Assembly: GCA_037478835.1 (NCBI GenBank)
Contig: JBBFLV010000001.1
Span: 1 to 64,000, forward strand
Direction: 5' to 3'
Origin: 630D-37 sp037478835
Lineage (GTDB): Bacteria; Chloroflexota; Anaerolineae; Anaerolineales; Villigracilaceae
Length of the DNA stretch: 64,000 bases
The notes under the pieces are model-generated. The model saw only the letters and a program-made list of their open reading frames with translations. It was not told the DNA's origin and ran no database searches. Positions 1 to 8,412 of the stretch are shown here, piece by piece (positions within the stretch are counted from its first letter, which is position 1; each line of letters begins with the position of its first letter). The position numbers were made by a program, and so were the translations under genes.

Positions 1-69
1 AGCCCAGATCATCGGCTAAGGTCCCCAAATTCAAGCTAAGTGGGAAACGATGTGGGGTTACTGAAACAA

Positions 70-127
<58 letters not shown>

Positions 128-677
128 TAGTGACCCTGCGCGGAAAACTTAACGGGGCTCAAGCCTGGTACCGAAGCCATGGGCCTCAGCTTTGCTGGGG
201 CGGTAGGGGAGCGTTCCGTTCGCGGGGAAGGTTGACCGCGAGGGCAGCTGGAGCGAACGGAAGTGAGAATGCAGGCATGAGTAGCGTACAAACACGTGAG
301 AACCGTGTTCGCCGTAAGTCTAAGGTTTCCGACGCCAGGTCATTCCGCGTCGGGTTAGTCGGGCCCTTAGCCGAGGCCGAAAGGCGTAGGCGATGGACAG
401 CCGGTCAACATTCCGGCACCGCTTAAGAGGAGTGATGGAGGGACGCAGCGAGGTAGGCCAGCCTGTGATTGGTCGTGCAGGTGCATGGTATGTCAGGCGT
501 TGAGGTCTGTAGGCAAATCCGCAGACCGAGCTGAGATACCGTGGCGAGCCTCCAAGGCATAAGTGAGCTGAGCCTTGCTGCCGAGAAAAGCTTCTAAACG
601 TTGATTCTTAAGCGCCCGTACCGCAAACCGACACTGGTAGACGGGTAGAATATACCAAGGCGAACGGGAGAACCCTC

Positions 678-722
<45 letters not shown>

Positions 723-832
723 TGCCTTTCGACGTGAATGAATAATGAGCGTTGAGAGGTCGCAGTGAAAGGGTCCTAGTGACTGGTTACCAAAACCACA
801 GGTCTCTGCAAAGCCGAAAGGCGATGTATAGG

Positions 833-873
<41 letters not shown>

Positions 874-884
874 TAGCGCAAGCG

Positions 885-979
<95 letters not shown>

Positions 980-1049
980 TCGCGTAACGACTAGAGCACT
1001 GTCTCGACGAGGGACCCGGTGAAATTGAAATGGCTGTGAAGATGCGGCC

Positions 1050-1089
<40 letters not shown>

Positions 1090-1236
1090 CAGCTTGGCAT
1101 TGCGTTTGGGTATGATCTGTGTAGGATAGGTGGGAGGCGATGAAGCTGGGGCGCCAGCCTCGGTGGAGCCGTCGGTGAAATACCACCCTGATCATGCTTA
1201 GACCCTAACCCCACACCGTCATCCGGGTGGGGGACC

Positions 1237-1292
<56 letters not shown>

Positions 1293-1370
1293 CCAAAGGT
1301 TCCCTCAGGGTGAATGGAAACCACCCAAAGAGTGCAAAGGCATAAGGGAGCTTGACTGCAAGACCAACGC

Positions 1371-1404
<34 letters not shown>

Positions 1405-1502
1405 CACGGTACCGAGTGGAAGGGCCGTGGCTTAACGGACAAAAGCTACCCCGGGGATAACAGGCTGGTGAGGTCCAAGAGTTCACATCGACGACCTCGC
1501 TC

Positions 1503-1538
<36 letters not shown>

Positions 1539-1542
1539 GACA

Positions 1543-1576
<34 letters not shown>

Positions 1577-1602
1577 CGGTACGCGAGCTGGGTTCAGACC
1601 GT

Positions 1603-2322
1603 CAACGATGGCGGCCCTGTGTGGGTAACCTGCAGGGAAAAATCGGCTCATAACGGGGAAGCCCTCCGGTCTTCCGACCAGACGACTGAGGGTAACCCCG
1701 TGGGAAGGTAGAAGGTATGGATGAAACGCTGTGGGCCTATGTAGCTGGCTTTTTGGACGGGGATGGGAGCATTATTCTGCAACTCAAACCCCGAGTCGAT
1801 TATCGCTATGGCTTCCAGATAAAAGCCACTGTGAGTTTCTTTCAAAGCCAGCAAGGGAAAAATGTGTTATTCTGGTTACACCAGAATATAGGTGTAGGAC
1901 GGTTGCGGGAACGGAATGATGGTCTCTGGGAGTACAACATCGAAGGCCTCGAACCGGTTTGGAAACTGCTTCAGCAGGTTCAACCATATGTGATAGCCAA
2001 GAGACCACAGATTGAAGAGGCTCTTGACTTACTGACCGAAATATTATCCACTCCCCAACCGACACCGCAAAAATTCCTCGAATGGGCTTACAGAGTTGAT
2101 TCCTACCAAACCCTAAACTACTCAAAGAATCGTAAACACACTGCAGAAGAAGTGCGGCGCTTCCTGAGTAGCAAGGGTCTCCTTCTACCCCCGTAGAGAC
2201 TGAGGCCGTAAGGCCGAGGCTCTGCCTCTACATTTTGTAATCCATAGGCAGGGCAATACGCCGAGCTCCTCGAAAGAGGAGTGTGGTATAGTCCACCTTC
2301 CGAGGAAACTCGGGAACAAGGG
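1603..2322 (+). other. Group I intron in 23S rRNA at the L2593-type site
   Basis: The insertion splits the conserved ACGTCGTGAGACAG block of helix 92/93, the same place as the Chlamydomonas chloroplast LSU intron that carries I-CreI. The exon ends in U (1602) and the intron ends in G (2322), as group I splicing requires. A P1 helix can be drawn: exon CCGU 1599-1602 pairs with intron GCGG 1611-1614, with the U.G wobble at the splice site. A ggtatagtcc motif at 2286-2295 resembles the 3' strand of P7. The intron encodes one homing endonuclease. Splicing is inferred, not shown; the full P3-P9 fold was not built. Confidence 0.9.
1717..2196 (+). CDS. LAGLIDADG homing endonuclease, I-CreI-like
   Basis: This 159-aa single-motif protein is very close in length and pattern to I-CreI (163 aa). 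The LAGLIDADG helix reads AGFLDGDGSI near residues 10-19, with the metal-binding Asp in place. The residues matching I-CreI Gln47 (in FQSQQG) and Lys98 (in VIAKRP) also appear to be conserved. The C-terminal half keeps the NYSKNRKHT and EEVRRFL patterns seen in I-CreI. One motif implies a homodimer cutting a pseudo-palindromic site, expected to be the intronless 23S sequence spanning the 2593-type insertion point. It lies wholly inside the intron and would be expressed from the rRNA transcript. The ATG at 1717 is taken as start; no clear Shine-Dalgarno (SD) sequence is visible. Confidence 0.93.
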   Translation: MDETLWAYVAGFLDGDGSIILQLKPRVDYRYGFQIKATVSFFQSQQGKNVLFWLHQNIGVGRLRERNDGLWEYNIEGLEPVWKLLQQVQPYVIAKRPQIEEALDLLTEILSTPQPTPQKFLEWAYRVDSYQTLNYSKNRKHTAEEVRRFLSSKGLLLPP

Positions 2323-2356
<34 letters not shown>

Positions 2357-2419
2357 TAAGGGACTTGAGGGGAGCTGCTCCTAGTACGAGAGGACCGGAG
2401 TGGACAGACCTCTGGTGTG

Positions 2420-2452
<33 letters not shown>

Positions 2453-2699
2453 CATGTCTGGCAGAGATAACCGCTGAAAGCATCTAAGTGGGAAACTCGC
2501 CCCAAGATTAGGTCCCTGTGTTCCCGTGAAGGGAGTAAGACCGCAGGTAGACTACCTGCTTGATAGGCGGCAGGTGTAAGCGCAGTAATGCGTTGAGCCA
2601 AGCCGTACTAATGGTCGAGGGCTTCCTTACGTGGTACGGAGAACTTGATACTCTTCCACCTGCATCAGTTACTATTCAGTGATGGCATTGTGAAATAGT

Positions 2700-2819
2700 C
2701 CCTTGGTGATTAGAGCGACGGGGGTACACCCGGTCACATCCCGAACCCGGAAGTTAAGCCCGTCAGCGCCGATGGTACTTGGGGGGCGACCCCCTGGGAG
2801 AGTAGGTCATCGCCAAGGG
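2700..2819 (+). rRNA. rrf: 5S ribosomal RNA
   Basis: The sequence starts cccttggtga and ends cgccaagggg, so the 5' and 3' ends pair to form helix I. Internal hallmarks are cccgaacccggaagttaagc (loop B/helix III) and gggagagtaggtc near the 3' end. It begins about 70 nt after the 23S 3' end, the usual rRNA operon order. The terminal G-rich stem followed by cttttcttttttt (2821-2833) probably also serves as the operon terminator. Confidence 0.96.
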
Positions 2820-2841
2820 GCTTTTCTTTTTTTAGGATTTG

Positions 2842-2990
2842 CAGTATAATTTCCTTATGAGATAGCCTTTTCCTGCCTTTGAAAGGAGGCGTTGCCGTAG
2901 TGGTTGTCCTTTCCTACAAATCTCTACCCAAGACAACCTCGGCTGAGGCTATCTCAGACGAGGTTTTTCTATCTTCTTCTGAAAGGAGGT
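2842..2990 (+). promoter_or_regulatory. rpsU promoter and attenuator-like leader
   Basis: A -10 box (tataat 2845-2850) sits just after the rRNA terminator. The RNA starting near 2857 can form two exclusive structures. One is a 10-bp helix between tgagatagcc (2858-2867) and ggctatctca (2947-2956), with ggttgtc/gacaacc (2902-2908/2932-2938) inside it. The other is an intrinsic terminator: aacctcg (2935-2941) with cgaggtt (2959-2965), an inner tgag/ctca stem, and a U-run at 2964-2968. The first helix uses the terminator's inner strand. There is also a decoy SD gaaaggagg at 2881-2889, copied exactly in the true SD at 2981-2989. Regulation is inferred. Confidence 0.6.
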
Positions 2991-2997
2991 GAGTCCA

Positions 2998-3195
2998 TTG
3001 GCGATTGTAGTATTGCGTCCGGGTGAATCCCAGGAACAGTTGCTCAAGCGTTTCCGCAAAAAGGTCGTACGCAGCGGTGTTTTGAGCATCGTACGGCGCA
3101 AACGCTGGTTCGTTTCCAAAAGCGAGCAACGTCGCATGGAAGAGAAAAAAGCCCTCCGCCGTTTGAAGCGGCGGCAAATGAAAGAAATGGAATAG
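2998..3195 (+). CDS. rpsU: Ribosomal protein bS21
   Basis: The 65-aa basic protein, MAIVVLRPGE onward with an Arg/Lys-rich tail, matches the small-subunit protein S21, which binds 16S rRNA near the anti-SD and helps initiation. The start is read as TTG 2998 because a strong SD (gaaaggaggtg, 2981-2991) overlaps the alternative upstream GTG at 2989, and TTG gives the expected family N-terminus. It is the first gene after the rRNA operon, with infA 31 nt downstream, so it is likely cotranscribed with infA. The leader before it looks attenuated. Confidence 0.93.
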   Translation: MAIVVLRPGESQEQLLKRFRKKVVRSGVLSIVRRKRWFVSKSEQRRMEEKKALRRLKRRQMKEME

Positions 3196-3226
3196 CCGCC
3201 GCTCGCGGCTCTTTCAGGAGGCACCT

Positions 3227-3478
3227 ATGGCAAAGGAAGAAGAAAAAATTCGCGTCGAAGGTACGGTGGTCGAAGCCCTGCCCTCGGCCCAGTTCCGCGT
3301 TCGCCTGGATAACGGGCATGAGATCCTGGCCTACCTTTCTGGCAAAATGCGCAAACATTACATCCGCATCCTCTTGGGCGATCGGGTACAGATCGAAATG
3401 TCCCCCTATGATCTGACTCGTGGGCGGATCGTTTTTCGCCAGCGCAGGGAATCACCGCTGCTCGTCGAAGAAGAATAG
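3227..3478 (+). CDS. infA: Translation initiation factor IF-1
   Basis: This is an 83-aa single OB-fold (S1-like) protein. It has the IF-1 core: an EGTVVEALPSAQFRVRLDNGHEILAYLSGKMR-type strand series, then IRILLGDRVQIEMSPYDLTRGRI. IF-1 binds the 30S A site during initiation. It starts at ATG 3227 after an aggaggcacc SD and is slightly longer than the usual 72 aa because of a short acidic N-terminus and a C-terminal RRESPLLVEEE tail. It follows rpsU and is followed at once by an intrinsic terminator, so rpsU-infA forms a small translation operon. Placement away from the ribosomal protein cluster is worth noting but not unusual in this phylum. Confidence 0.96.
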   Translation: MAKEEEKIRVEGTVVEALPSAQFRVRLDNGHEILAYLSGKMRKHYIRILLGDRVQIEMSPYDLTRGRIVFRQRRESPLLVEEE

Positions 3479-3513
3479 CGCCGGGTGCCTTTGGACTCAT
3501 CCTGTGATGGATC

Positions 3514-3541
3514 ATCCTCCGAATCTCTTCGGAGGATTTTC
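3514..3541 (+). terminator. Intrinsic terminator after infA
   Basis: A perfect 10-bp stem, atcctccgaa (3514-3523) with ttcggaggat (3528-3537), has a 4-nt loop and a short T-run (3537-3540). Confidence 0.85.
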
Positions 3542-3543
3542 TA

Positions 3544-3572
3544 TTGCTCAACCTGGACCCTGAGGCTATAAT
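3544..3572 (+). promoter_or_regulatory. Promoter of ricT, predicted leaderless
   Basis: TTGCTC (3544-3549), a 17-nt spacer and a perfect TATAAT (3567-3572) form a sigma-A-type promoter. The start codon of ricT is at 3580, only 7 nt past the -10 box, so transcription should begin at or next to the A of ATG. No SD is present. Confidence 0.8.
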
Positions 3573-3579
3573 ACAAGCT

Positions 3580-4485
3580 ATGTCTCTACGCATTGTCGGC
3601 ATTCGTTTTAGCAGAAGTGGAAAGATTTACCATTTTGATTGTTCGCTCTTGGCAGATGTTACCGTTGGCGAGTATGTGGTGGTGAATACCTCGCGCGGCC
3701 AGCATATTGGAGAAGTGGTGAAAGTGTTTGATGAACCTCCACCACCGCCGGAAGAAGGATGGAAGACGGTGGAACGGCGCGCTACCGCGGCCGATATGAC
3801 GTTATGGGAGTACTGGAAAAATCGTCAGGAGGAGGCCCTCAACCGTTGTCGTGAAAGGGCAAAGGAATTGGGGCTGACGCATATCAAGTTCATCGCCGCG
3901 GAATTCAACTATGATGGCTCGCGCTTGGCCTTCGTCTTTTCGGTGGAAGGGGAGCAGAAGATGGATTTGAAGAGCCTGCGTCAGGATATGCAGGCACTGT
4001 ACCCTTCGGCGGTAATCGAGATGCGCTTGGTGGGGCCGCGTGATGTTGCCAAAATCTTCGGTGGCATGGGGGCCTGTGGGATCGAAACGCGCTGTTGCAC
4101 TCGTTTCCTGACTGAATTCAGCCCGGTCTCCATTAAAATGGCCAAGGAACAGGGGATTTCGCTCACACCCGAGGAGATTACCGGGATGTGTGGTCGGTTG
4201 CGCTGCTGCCTGCTGTATGAGTACCAGCAATACGTTGAAGCGCGTCAGCAACTTCCTAAGCGTAATAAGCGGGTGATTACACCACGCGGTGAGGGAAAGG
4301 TGGTCGATGTCTATCCCCTTACAGAGATGGTGGTGGTGCAGCTTGAAGATGAGCAGAAGACCAGGGTCATTTTCCATCGCCTGGAATTGCAACCATGGGA
4401 TGAGATGGAAGCCCTGCGACGCAAGGCCGAAACCCCTTGTAATTCGGAGAACGGTGGATGTGCCTGTGGGAAGGGTGAAAAATGA
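3580..4485 (+). CDS. ricT: PSP1 domain protein, RicT (YaaT)-like
   Basis: The 301-aa protein has the PSP1 C-terminal domain, with the signature GACGIETRCC followed by TRFL and MCGRLRCCLLYE in the middle, and a Cys-rich tail (CNSENGGCACG). In Bacillus the RicA-RicF-RicT (YmcA-YlbF-YaaT) complex carries [4Fe-4S] clusters and works with RNase Y in mRNA maturation; an RNase Y gene (rny) lies at 60.6 kb in this window. The start is set at ATG 3580 rather than upstream TTG 3544, because the latter lies within the promoter. The next gene overlaps by 4 nt (ATGA), so translation is coupled. Function by analogy is likely but untested here. Confidence 0.9.
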   Translation: MSLRIVGIRFSRSGKIYHFDCSLLADVTVGEYVVVNTSRGQHIGEVVKVFDEPPPPPEEGWKTVERRATAADMTLWEYWKNRQEEALNRCRERAKELGLTHIKFIAAEFNYDGSRLAFVFSVEGEQKMDLKSLRQDMQALYPSAVIEMRLVGPRDVAKIFGGMGACGIETRCCTRFLTEFSPVSIKMAKEQGISLTPEEITGMCGRLRCCLLYEYQQYVEARQQLPKRNKRVITPRGEGKVVDVYPLTEMVVVQLEDEQKTRVIFHRLELQPWDEMEALRRKAETPCNSENGGCACGKGEK

Positions 4486-5216
4486 GTACCGATCTCCCTG
4501 ACTTCTGGCCTACCCCACAAGAGATTTTGGTCATCCTGGCGCACCCGGACGATCCGGAGTTCTTCTGTGGTGCGACTCTGGCACGTTGGGCACGCGCCGG
4601 CCATCATATTCGCTATTGCCTGCTCACCTGTGGGGATAAAGGACGAAATGAGCACAACCGTCATATCCCTGCCGAAGAGCTGTGTGCTTTGCGCCATGAG
4701 GAACAACGAGCCGCCGCACGCGTGATCGGAGCGCGCGAGGTCCATTTCCTGGATTTCGAGGATGGTTACTTAGTTCCGGACCTGGAGCTGCGCCGTACCA
4801 TTGTCCGTCTGATCCGGCGTTTTCGTCCCGATATCCTCGTGACCTGTGATCCCTCGAATCTCTATCCCAGCACTACCTACGGCCTCAATCACCCCGATCA
4901 CCGCGCGGCCGGCCAGGCTGTGCTGGATGCGGTCTTCCCGGCGGCCGGGAATGCGCTTTATTTTCCGGAGCTTCTGGAAGAGGGGTTGGAACCACATATG
5001 CCGCGCGAGGTTTGGATCTCTTTGCCATCTCAGCCAAATGTGGTGCTCGATGTCACCGATACCTGGCCGATCAAGATACAGGCGCTCCTGGAGCACAAAT
5101 CGCAGATCGGCGAGCCGCAGGCGTTCATTGAACGCATGAAGAAACGTCGCACCGAAGACAGCACAGAAGAAGCCCCGCGCTATGAGGAAAAGTTTCGCCG
5201 TTTGCTCTTTGGATGA
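4482..5216 (+). CDS. PIG-L / LmbE family deacetylase
   Basis: This is a 244-aa Zn-dependent N-acetyl-sugar deacetylase of the PIG-L superfamily (BshB, MshB, LmbE relatives). The N-terminal AHPDDPEFFCGATLARW segment supplies the AHPDD metal/catalytic motif, and NHPDHRAAG (about residue 130) gives the second metal His. Family members act on GlcNAc-conjugated substrates. It overlaps ricT by 4 nt and is 6 nt from a GT4 gene, an arrangement reminiscent of GT4/deacetylase pairs (BshA/BshB). The GT4 partner could act in the same thiol or glycolipid pathway, but the sequence alone cannot tell which. The substrate is unassigned. Confidence 0.85.
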   Translation: MSTDLPDFWPTPQEILVILAHPDDPEFFCGATLARWARAGHHIRYCLLTCGDKGRNEHNRHIPAEELCALRHEEQRAAARVIGAREVHFLDFEDGYLVPDLELRRTIVRLIRRFRPDILVTCDPSNLYPSTTYGLNHPDHRAAGQAVLDAVFPAAGNALYFPELLEEGLEPHMPREVWISLPSQPNVVLDVTDTWPIKIQALLEHKSQIGEPQAFIERMKKRRTEDSTEEAPRYEEKFRRLLFG

Positions 5217-5222
5217 GGCATT

Positions 5223-6425
5223 ATGCGCATTGGGATGATGGCAGATGCTTATAAGCCGCATGTTAGCGGTATTACGAACTACATTGAGCTGAATAAGCGT
5301 TACTTGGAAGCGGCCGGGCATGAAGTGTATGTATTTACTTTTGGCGATCTTGATTACGTGGATGACGAGCCGCGGGTGATCCGCTCGCCTGGGGTCCCTT
5401 TAGCGGATACGGGCTATTATCTTTCGCTGCGCTATACGACCAAGGCGCGCCGTTTGCTTCAGACGATGGATGTGGTGCATGTCCATCATCCCTTTCTGAG
5501 CGGGCGATTGGCTTTGCGCTATTGTCGCCCGTTGCGCATTCCGATCGTTTTCACCAACCATACTCGCTATGACCTCTACGCTCAGACCTACATTCCGTTT
5601 TTGCCGGAAGGGATGAGCAAATCGCTACTGCGCGCCTATTTGCCGGCCTTTTGTGACGCGGTAGATAAGGTCATTTCGCCTTCCGCCGGTGTGGCCCAGG
5701 TGCTGCGTGATTTGGGCGTGACCGCTCCGATCGAAATCGTGCCCAACGGTGTGGAATTGAAGCGTTTCCGCGAGGCTCAACCTTTTCCCCGCGCGGAATT
5801 CGGTTTTGGAGAGGGAGATGTACTTCTGATCTATGCCGGGCGAATTGCACCGGAAAAGAACCTTCCCTTTCTCCTGCGGGCTTTTGCCGGCGTGGCTCAG
5901 GCGCTGCCGAACGTCTATCTTTTGCTCATCGGCGGAGGGCAGAAGCAATGGGAGAGCGAACTCTCACAATTGATCGGCGAGTTGCAGATTGGAAGCCGAG
6001 TGCGCTGGACGGGAATGGTATCCTATGAGCGCCTGCCTGCATACTTGGCGATGGGTGATGCCTTTGTCACCGCTTCGGTGACCGAGGTGCATCCCCTTTC
6101 GGTGATCGAGGCGATGGGCGCCGGCCTTCCCGTGGTCGGCATTCGATCACCGGGGGTCGGAGATACGGTGCTCCACGAGGAAACGGGTTTTCTCTCATCG
6201 AACGATCTCGCCGCCTTCACTGCTTATCTGACACGCATATGCCTGGAGGGGGAGCGCAGGCGGGAACTGGGACTTCAGGCGCGTCGGGAGGCCGAGAAAT
6301 ACGATATTCAACGCACTTCCCAAATTATGTTGGCCCATTATGAGCAGCTGGTGACCGCTTCTCGACCGCACCAGGCCGATTGGCGGGTGCGTTTGCGGGC
6401 TTTGTGGGAGCGGGTGCGCCGATGA
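5223..6425 (+). CDS. GT4-family glycosyltransferase
   Basis: This 400-aa GT-B enzyme has a Gly-rich acceptor-binding N-terminus (MADAYKPHVSGITNYI), a donor-domain start at IYAGRIAPEKNLPFLLRAF (about residue 200), and the EX7E motif within TEVHPLSVIEAMGAGLPVVG (about residue 285). The N-terminal pattern fits the family that includes alpha-monoglucosyldiacylglycerol synthases and PimB-like enzymes, so a membrane glycolipid product is plausible. It has no signal peptide and is likely a peripheral membrane protein. It is translationally linked to the PIG-L gene upstream and overlaps yraN by 4 nt. Confidence 0.85.
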   Translation: MRIGMMADAYKPHVSGITNYIELNKRYLEAAGHEVYVFTFGDLDYVDDEPRVIRSPGVPLADTGYYLSLRYTTKARRLLQTMDVVHVHHPFLSGRLALRYCRPLRIPIVFTNHTRYDLYAQTYIPFLPEGMSKSLLRAYLPAFCDAVDKVISPSAGVAQVLRDLGVTAPIEIVPNGVELKRFREAQPFPRAEFGFGEGDVLLIYAGRIAPEKNLPFLLRAFAGVAQALPNVYLLLIGGGQKQWESELSQLIGELQIGSRVRWTGMVSYERLPAYLAMGDAFVTASVTEVHPLSVIEAMGAGLPVVGIRSPGVGDTVLHEETGFLSSNDLAAFTAYLTRICLEGERRRELGLQARREAEKYDIQRTSQIMLAHYEQLVTASRPHQADWRVRLRALWERVRR

Positions 6426-6784
6426 ACCGCCGACAGGCGCTTGGGAAGTGGGGAGAAGAAATCGCCCGGCGCTATCTGATCGGCCAGGGATATACCATTC
6501 TAGGGCAAAATATACGCACGCCCTACGGGGAAATTGACCTGATCGCCCGGCGCGAGGGGGATTCACCGATGGTGGTGTTCGTCGAAGTGAAGACACGCAC
6601 TTCCACCGCTCTGGGCTGGCCGGAGGAGGGCGTAACGCCGCGCAAAGAGGCGCATTTGCTGGCCGCAGCGGCCCATTACGCCGCCGAGCACGCCATCGAT
6701 GATTGGCAAATCGATGTGATCGCCATTATCGGACGACCTGGACGGTATCGTCTACAGCATTTTGAACAGGCCGTGGGAAGGTGA
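6422..6784 (+). CDS. yraN: UPF0102 / YraN family endonuclease-like protein
   Basis: The 120-aa protein has the YraN fold signature GKWGEEIARRYLIGQGYTIL, followed by RTPYGEIDLIAR and VFVEVKTRTS. These are the E-D-ExK residues of the restriction-endonuclease-like (Holliday-resolvase-like) superfamily. The cellular role is poorly defined. It starts at ATG 6422, overlapping the GT4 stop (ATGA), so it is the last gene of the ricT operon. A 154-nt gap and a new promoter follow. Confidence 0.9.
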   Translation: MNRRQALGKWGEEIARRYLIGQGYTILGQNIRTPYGEIDLIARREGDSPMVVFVEVKTRTSTALGWPEEGVTPRKEAHLLAAAAHYAAEHAIDDWQIDVIAIIGRPGRYRLQHFEQAVGR

Positions 6785-6901
6785 AGAAGGGACGAGATAA
6801 AAAGCCCCTATGTGACCTTCAAAGACAGGGTGAGCCCTGGGCTGGCCAGCCCTACCGACTTAAATGCATCTTTTGCCAAAGCCCTGGCAAATCGGAGAAC
6901 G

Positions 6902-6930
6902 TTGACATTCCTTCTCGATCGGGGTATCCT
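6902..6930 (+). promoter_or_regulatory. Promoter of xseA, predicted leaderless
   Basis: A consensus TTGACA (6902-6907), a 17-nt spacer and TATCCT (6925-6930) precede the xseA ATG (6939) by 8 nt. No SD is present. The mRNA should begin within a couple of bases of the start codon. Confidence 0.8.
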
Positions 6931-6938
6931 CATTCCCA

Positions 6939-8192
6939 ATGTCGCGTCAACCTTCGCTGTTTGCGCCTCTGATCTGGTCGGTTAGTGAACTGACCCGTTA
7001 CCTGCGGGTGTTGCTGGAGGGCGATCCTGCTTTGCAGGATGTTTGGGTGCGAGGCGAGATTTCCAATCTCTCGCGCCCGGCATCCGGGCATGTTTACTTT
7101 ACCATCAAGGATCAGGGGGCTTCGCTACGCTGTGTCATGTGGCGCAGCGAAGCGGCACGCTTGCGTCTTCCGCTGCAGGATGGGTTGGCGATCGAGGCGC
7201 ATGGTAACATTAGTGTCTACGAGCCGTCAGGGCAATATCAGCTCTATGTGGATGCTATCCAGCCTCAAGGAGAGGGGGCGCTTTACCAGGAATTTCTGCG
7301 TTTGAAGCAGCGATTGGAGGCAGAAGGCTTGTTCGATGAGGCGCGGAAGCGTCCGCTGCCGCTCTTGCCCCGACGGATTGGGGTGGTGACTTCGCCCAGC
7401 GGTGCGGCATTGCGCGACATTCTGAACACGCTGCGGCGACGGTTGCCTTTAGTGGAGGTCGTTTTGTCTCCTTCATCGGTGCAAGGGGATGAGGCAGTGC
7501 CGGAGCTGGTAGCGGCGCTGGAGGCGTTGAACCGTTATTCCAAGCCGGATGTGATCTTGCTGGCACGCGGCGGCGGTTCGATCGAGGACCTTTGGGCCTT
7601 TAACGATGAACGCGTGGTGCGCGCGGTGGCGGCCTCCGAGGCGCCGGTGATCAGCGGGGTGGGACACCAGACGGATTTCACCCTGGTGGATTTTGCCGCC
7701 GATGTGCGTGCACCTACCCCTACTGCGGCGGCAGAGCTGGCCACTCCGTTGACGTTGGAAAATCTATTGGCAGGGGTTGAAAGATTCCAAGAGCGATTGA
7801 CCCTTGCTATGGAAAGTGCTCTGGAACGTCGGGAGCGGGATTTGCAGCAATTAGGGACCCGGTTGCGTTTTGCTTCTCCGGCGCATCGTTTGCAGATGGA
7901 GCAGCAACGCCTGGATGAACGGATTCGGCGTCTGACGGGGGCGGTGGCTCAGGGTCTGGAACGCGAGGCGCTGCAGCTGAAGGGGCTGGAGCGGCGGCTG
8001 CAGGCACTGAGCCCATTGGCAGTGTTGAGCCGAGGGTACGCGATCCTTTCCGATCCCCAAAGCGGACAGCCGATTGTGCGTTTACGGCAGATCGTTCCGG
8101 GAATGCATTTTTGGGTCTATCTTGCTGATGGCCGTTTTGAGGCCTGGGCCGGGGAGAAAAAGGAGGAAGTTCTCAATGAAGGAAATTCATGA
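6939..8192 (+). CDS. xseA: Exodeoxyribonuclease VII large subunit
   Basis: The 417-aa protein begins with the OB-fold tRNA_anti-like domain (VSELTRYLRVLLEGDPALQDVWVRGEISN, HVYFTIKD). The catalytic core follows with PLPLLPRRIGVVTSPSGAALRD, the conserved LLARGGGSIEDLWAFNDE and GVGHQTDFTLVDFAADVRAPTPTAAAE. A coiled-coil C-terminal region binds XseB subunits. ExoVII degrades single-stranded DNA from both ends in the cytoplasm. It starts at ATG 6939 directly after the promoter. It overlaps xseB by 17 nt and is cotranscribed with xseB and the DUF212 gene. Confidence 0.97.
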   Translation: MSRQPSLFAPLIWSVSELTRYLRVLLEGDPALQDVWVRGEISNLSRPASGHVYFTIKDQGASLRCVMWRSEAARLRLPLQDGLAIEAHGNISVYEPSGQYQLYVDAIQPQGEGALYQEFLRLKQRLEAEGLFDEARKRPLPLLPRRIGVVTSPSGAALRDILNTLRRRLPLVEVVLSPSSVQGDEAVPELVAALEALNRYSKPDVILLARGGGSIEDLWAFNDERVVRAVAASEAPVISGVGHQTDFTLVDFAADVRAPTPTAAAELATPLTLENLLAGVERFQERLTLAMESALERRERDLQQLGTRLRFASPAHRLQMEQQRLDERIRRLTGAVAQGLEREALQLKGLERRLQALSPLAVLSRGYAILSDPQSGQPIVRLRQIVPGMHFWVYLADGRFEAWAGEKKEEVLNEGNS

Positions 8193-8412
8193 ACTCACCT
8201 ACGAAGAGGCTTTTGAAGAGCTGGAGCAGATTGTGCAACGTTTGGAAGGAGAGCCCCATTCGTTGGAGATGGCACTACAGCTTTACGAGCGGGGACAAGC
8301 ACTGGCCGCGCATTGTCGCCGTTTGTTGGAGCAGGCTGAGTTGAAGGTGCAACAGATCTCGGAGGGCGAGTTGCGTCCTTTTGACGAGACCGGGGGAGGA
8401 GGGCGTGTTTGA
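8176..8412 (+). CDS. xseB: Exodeoxyribonuclease VII small subunit
   Basis: This is a 78-aa helical hairpin protein, with LTYEEAFEELEQIVQRLEGE then LEMALQLYERGQALAAHCRRLLEQAELKV, the classic XseB pattern. Several copies wrap the XseA coiled coil. ATG 8176 is chosen because an aggagga SD sits at 8160-8166 inside xseA. The stop overlaps the GTG start of the next gene. Confidence 0.96.
   Translation: MKEIHELTYEEAFEELEQIVQRLEGEPHSLEMALQLYERGQALAAHCRRLLEQAELKVQQISEGELRPFDETGGGGRV

Noticed and set aside
3044..3602. Minus-strand frames opposite rpsU and infA
   Set aside because: They are antisense shadows of conserved genes without any start signal.
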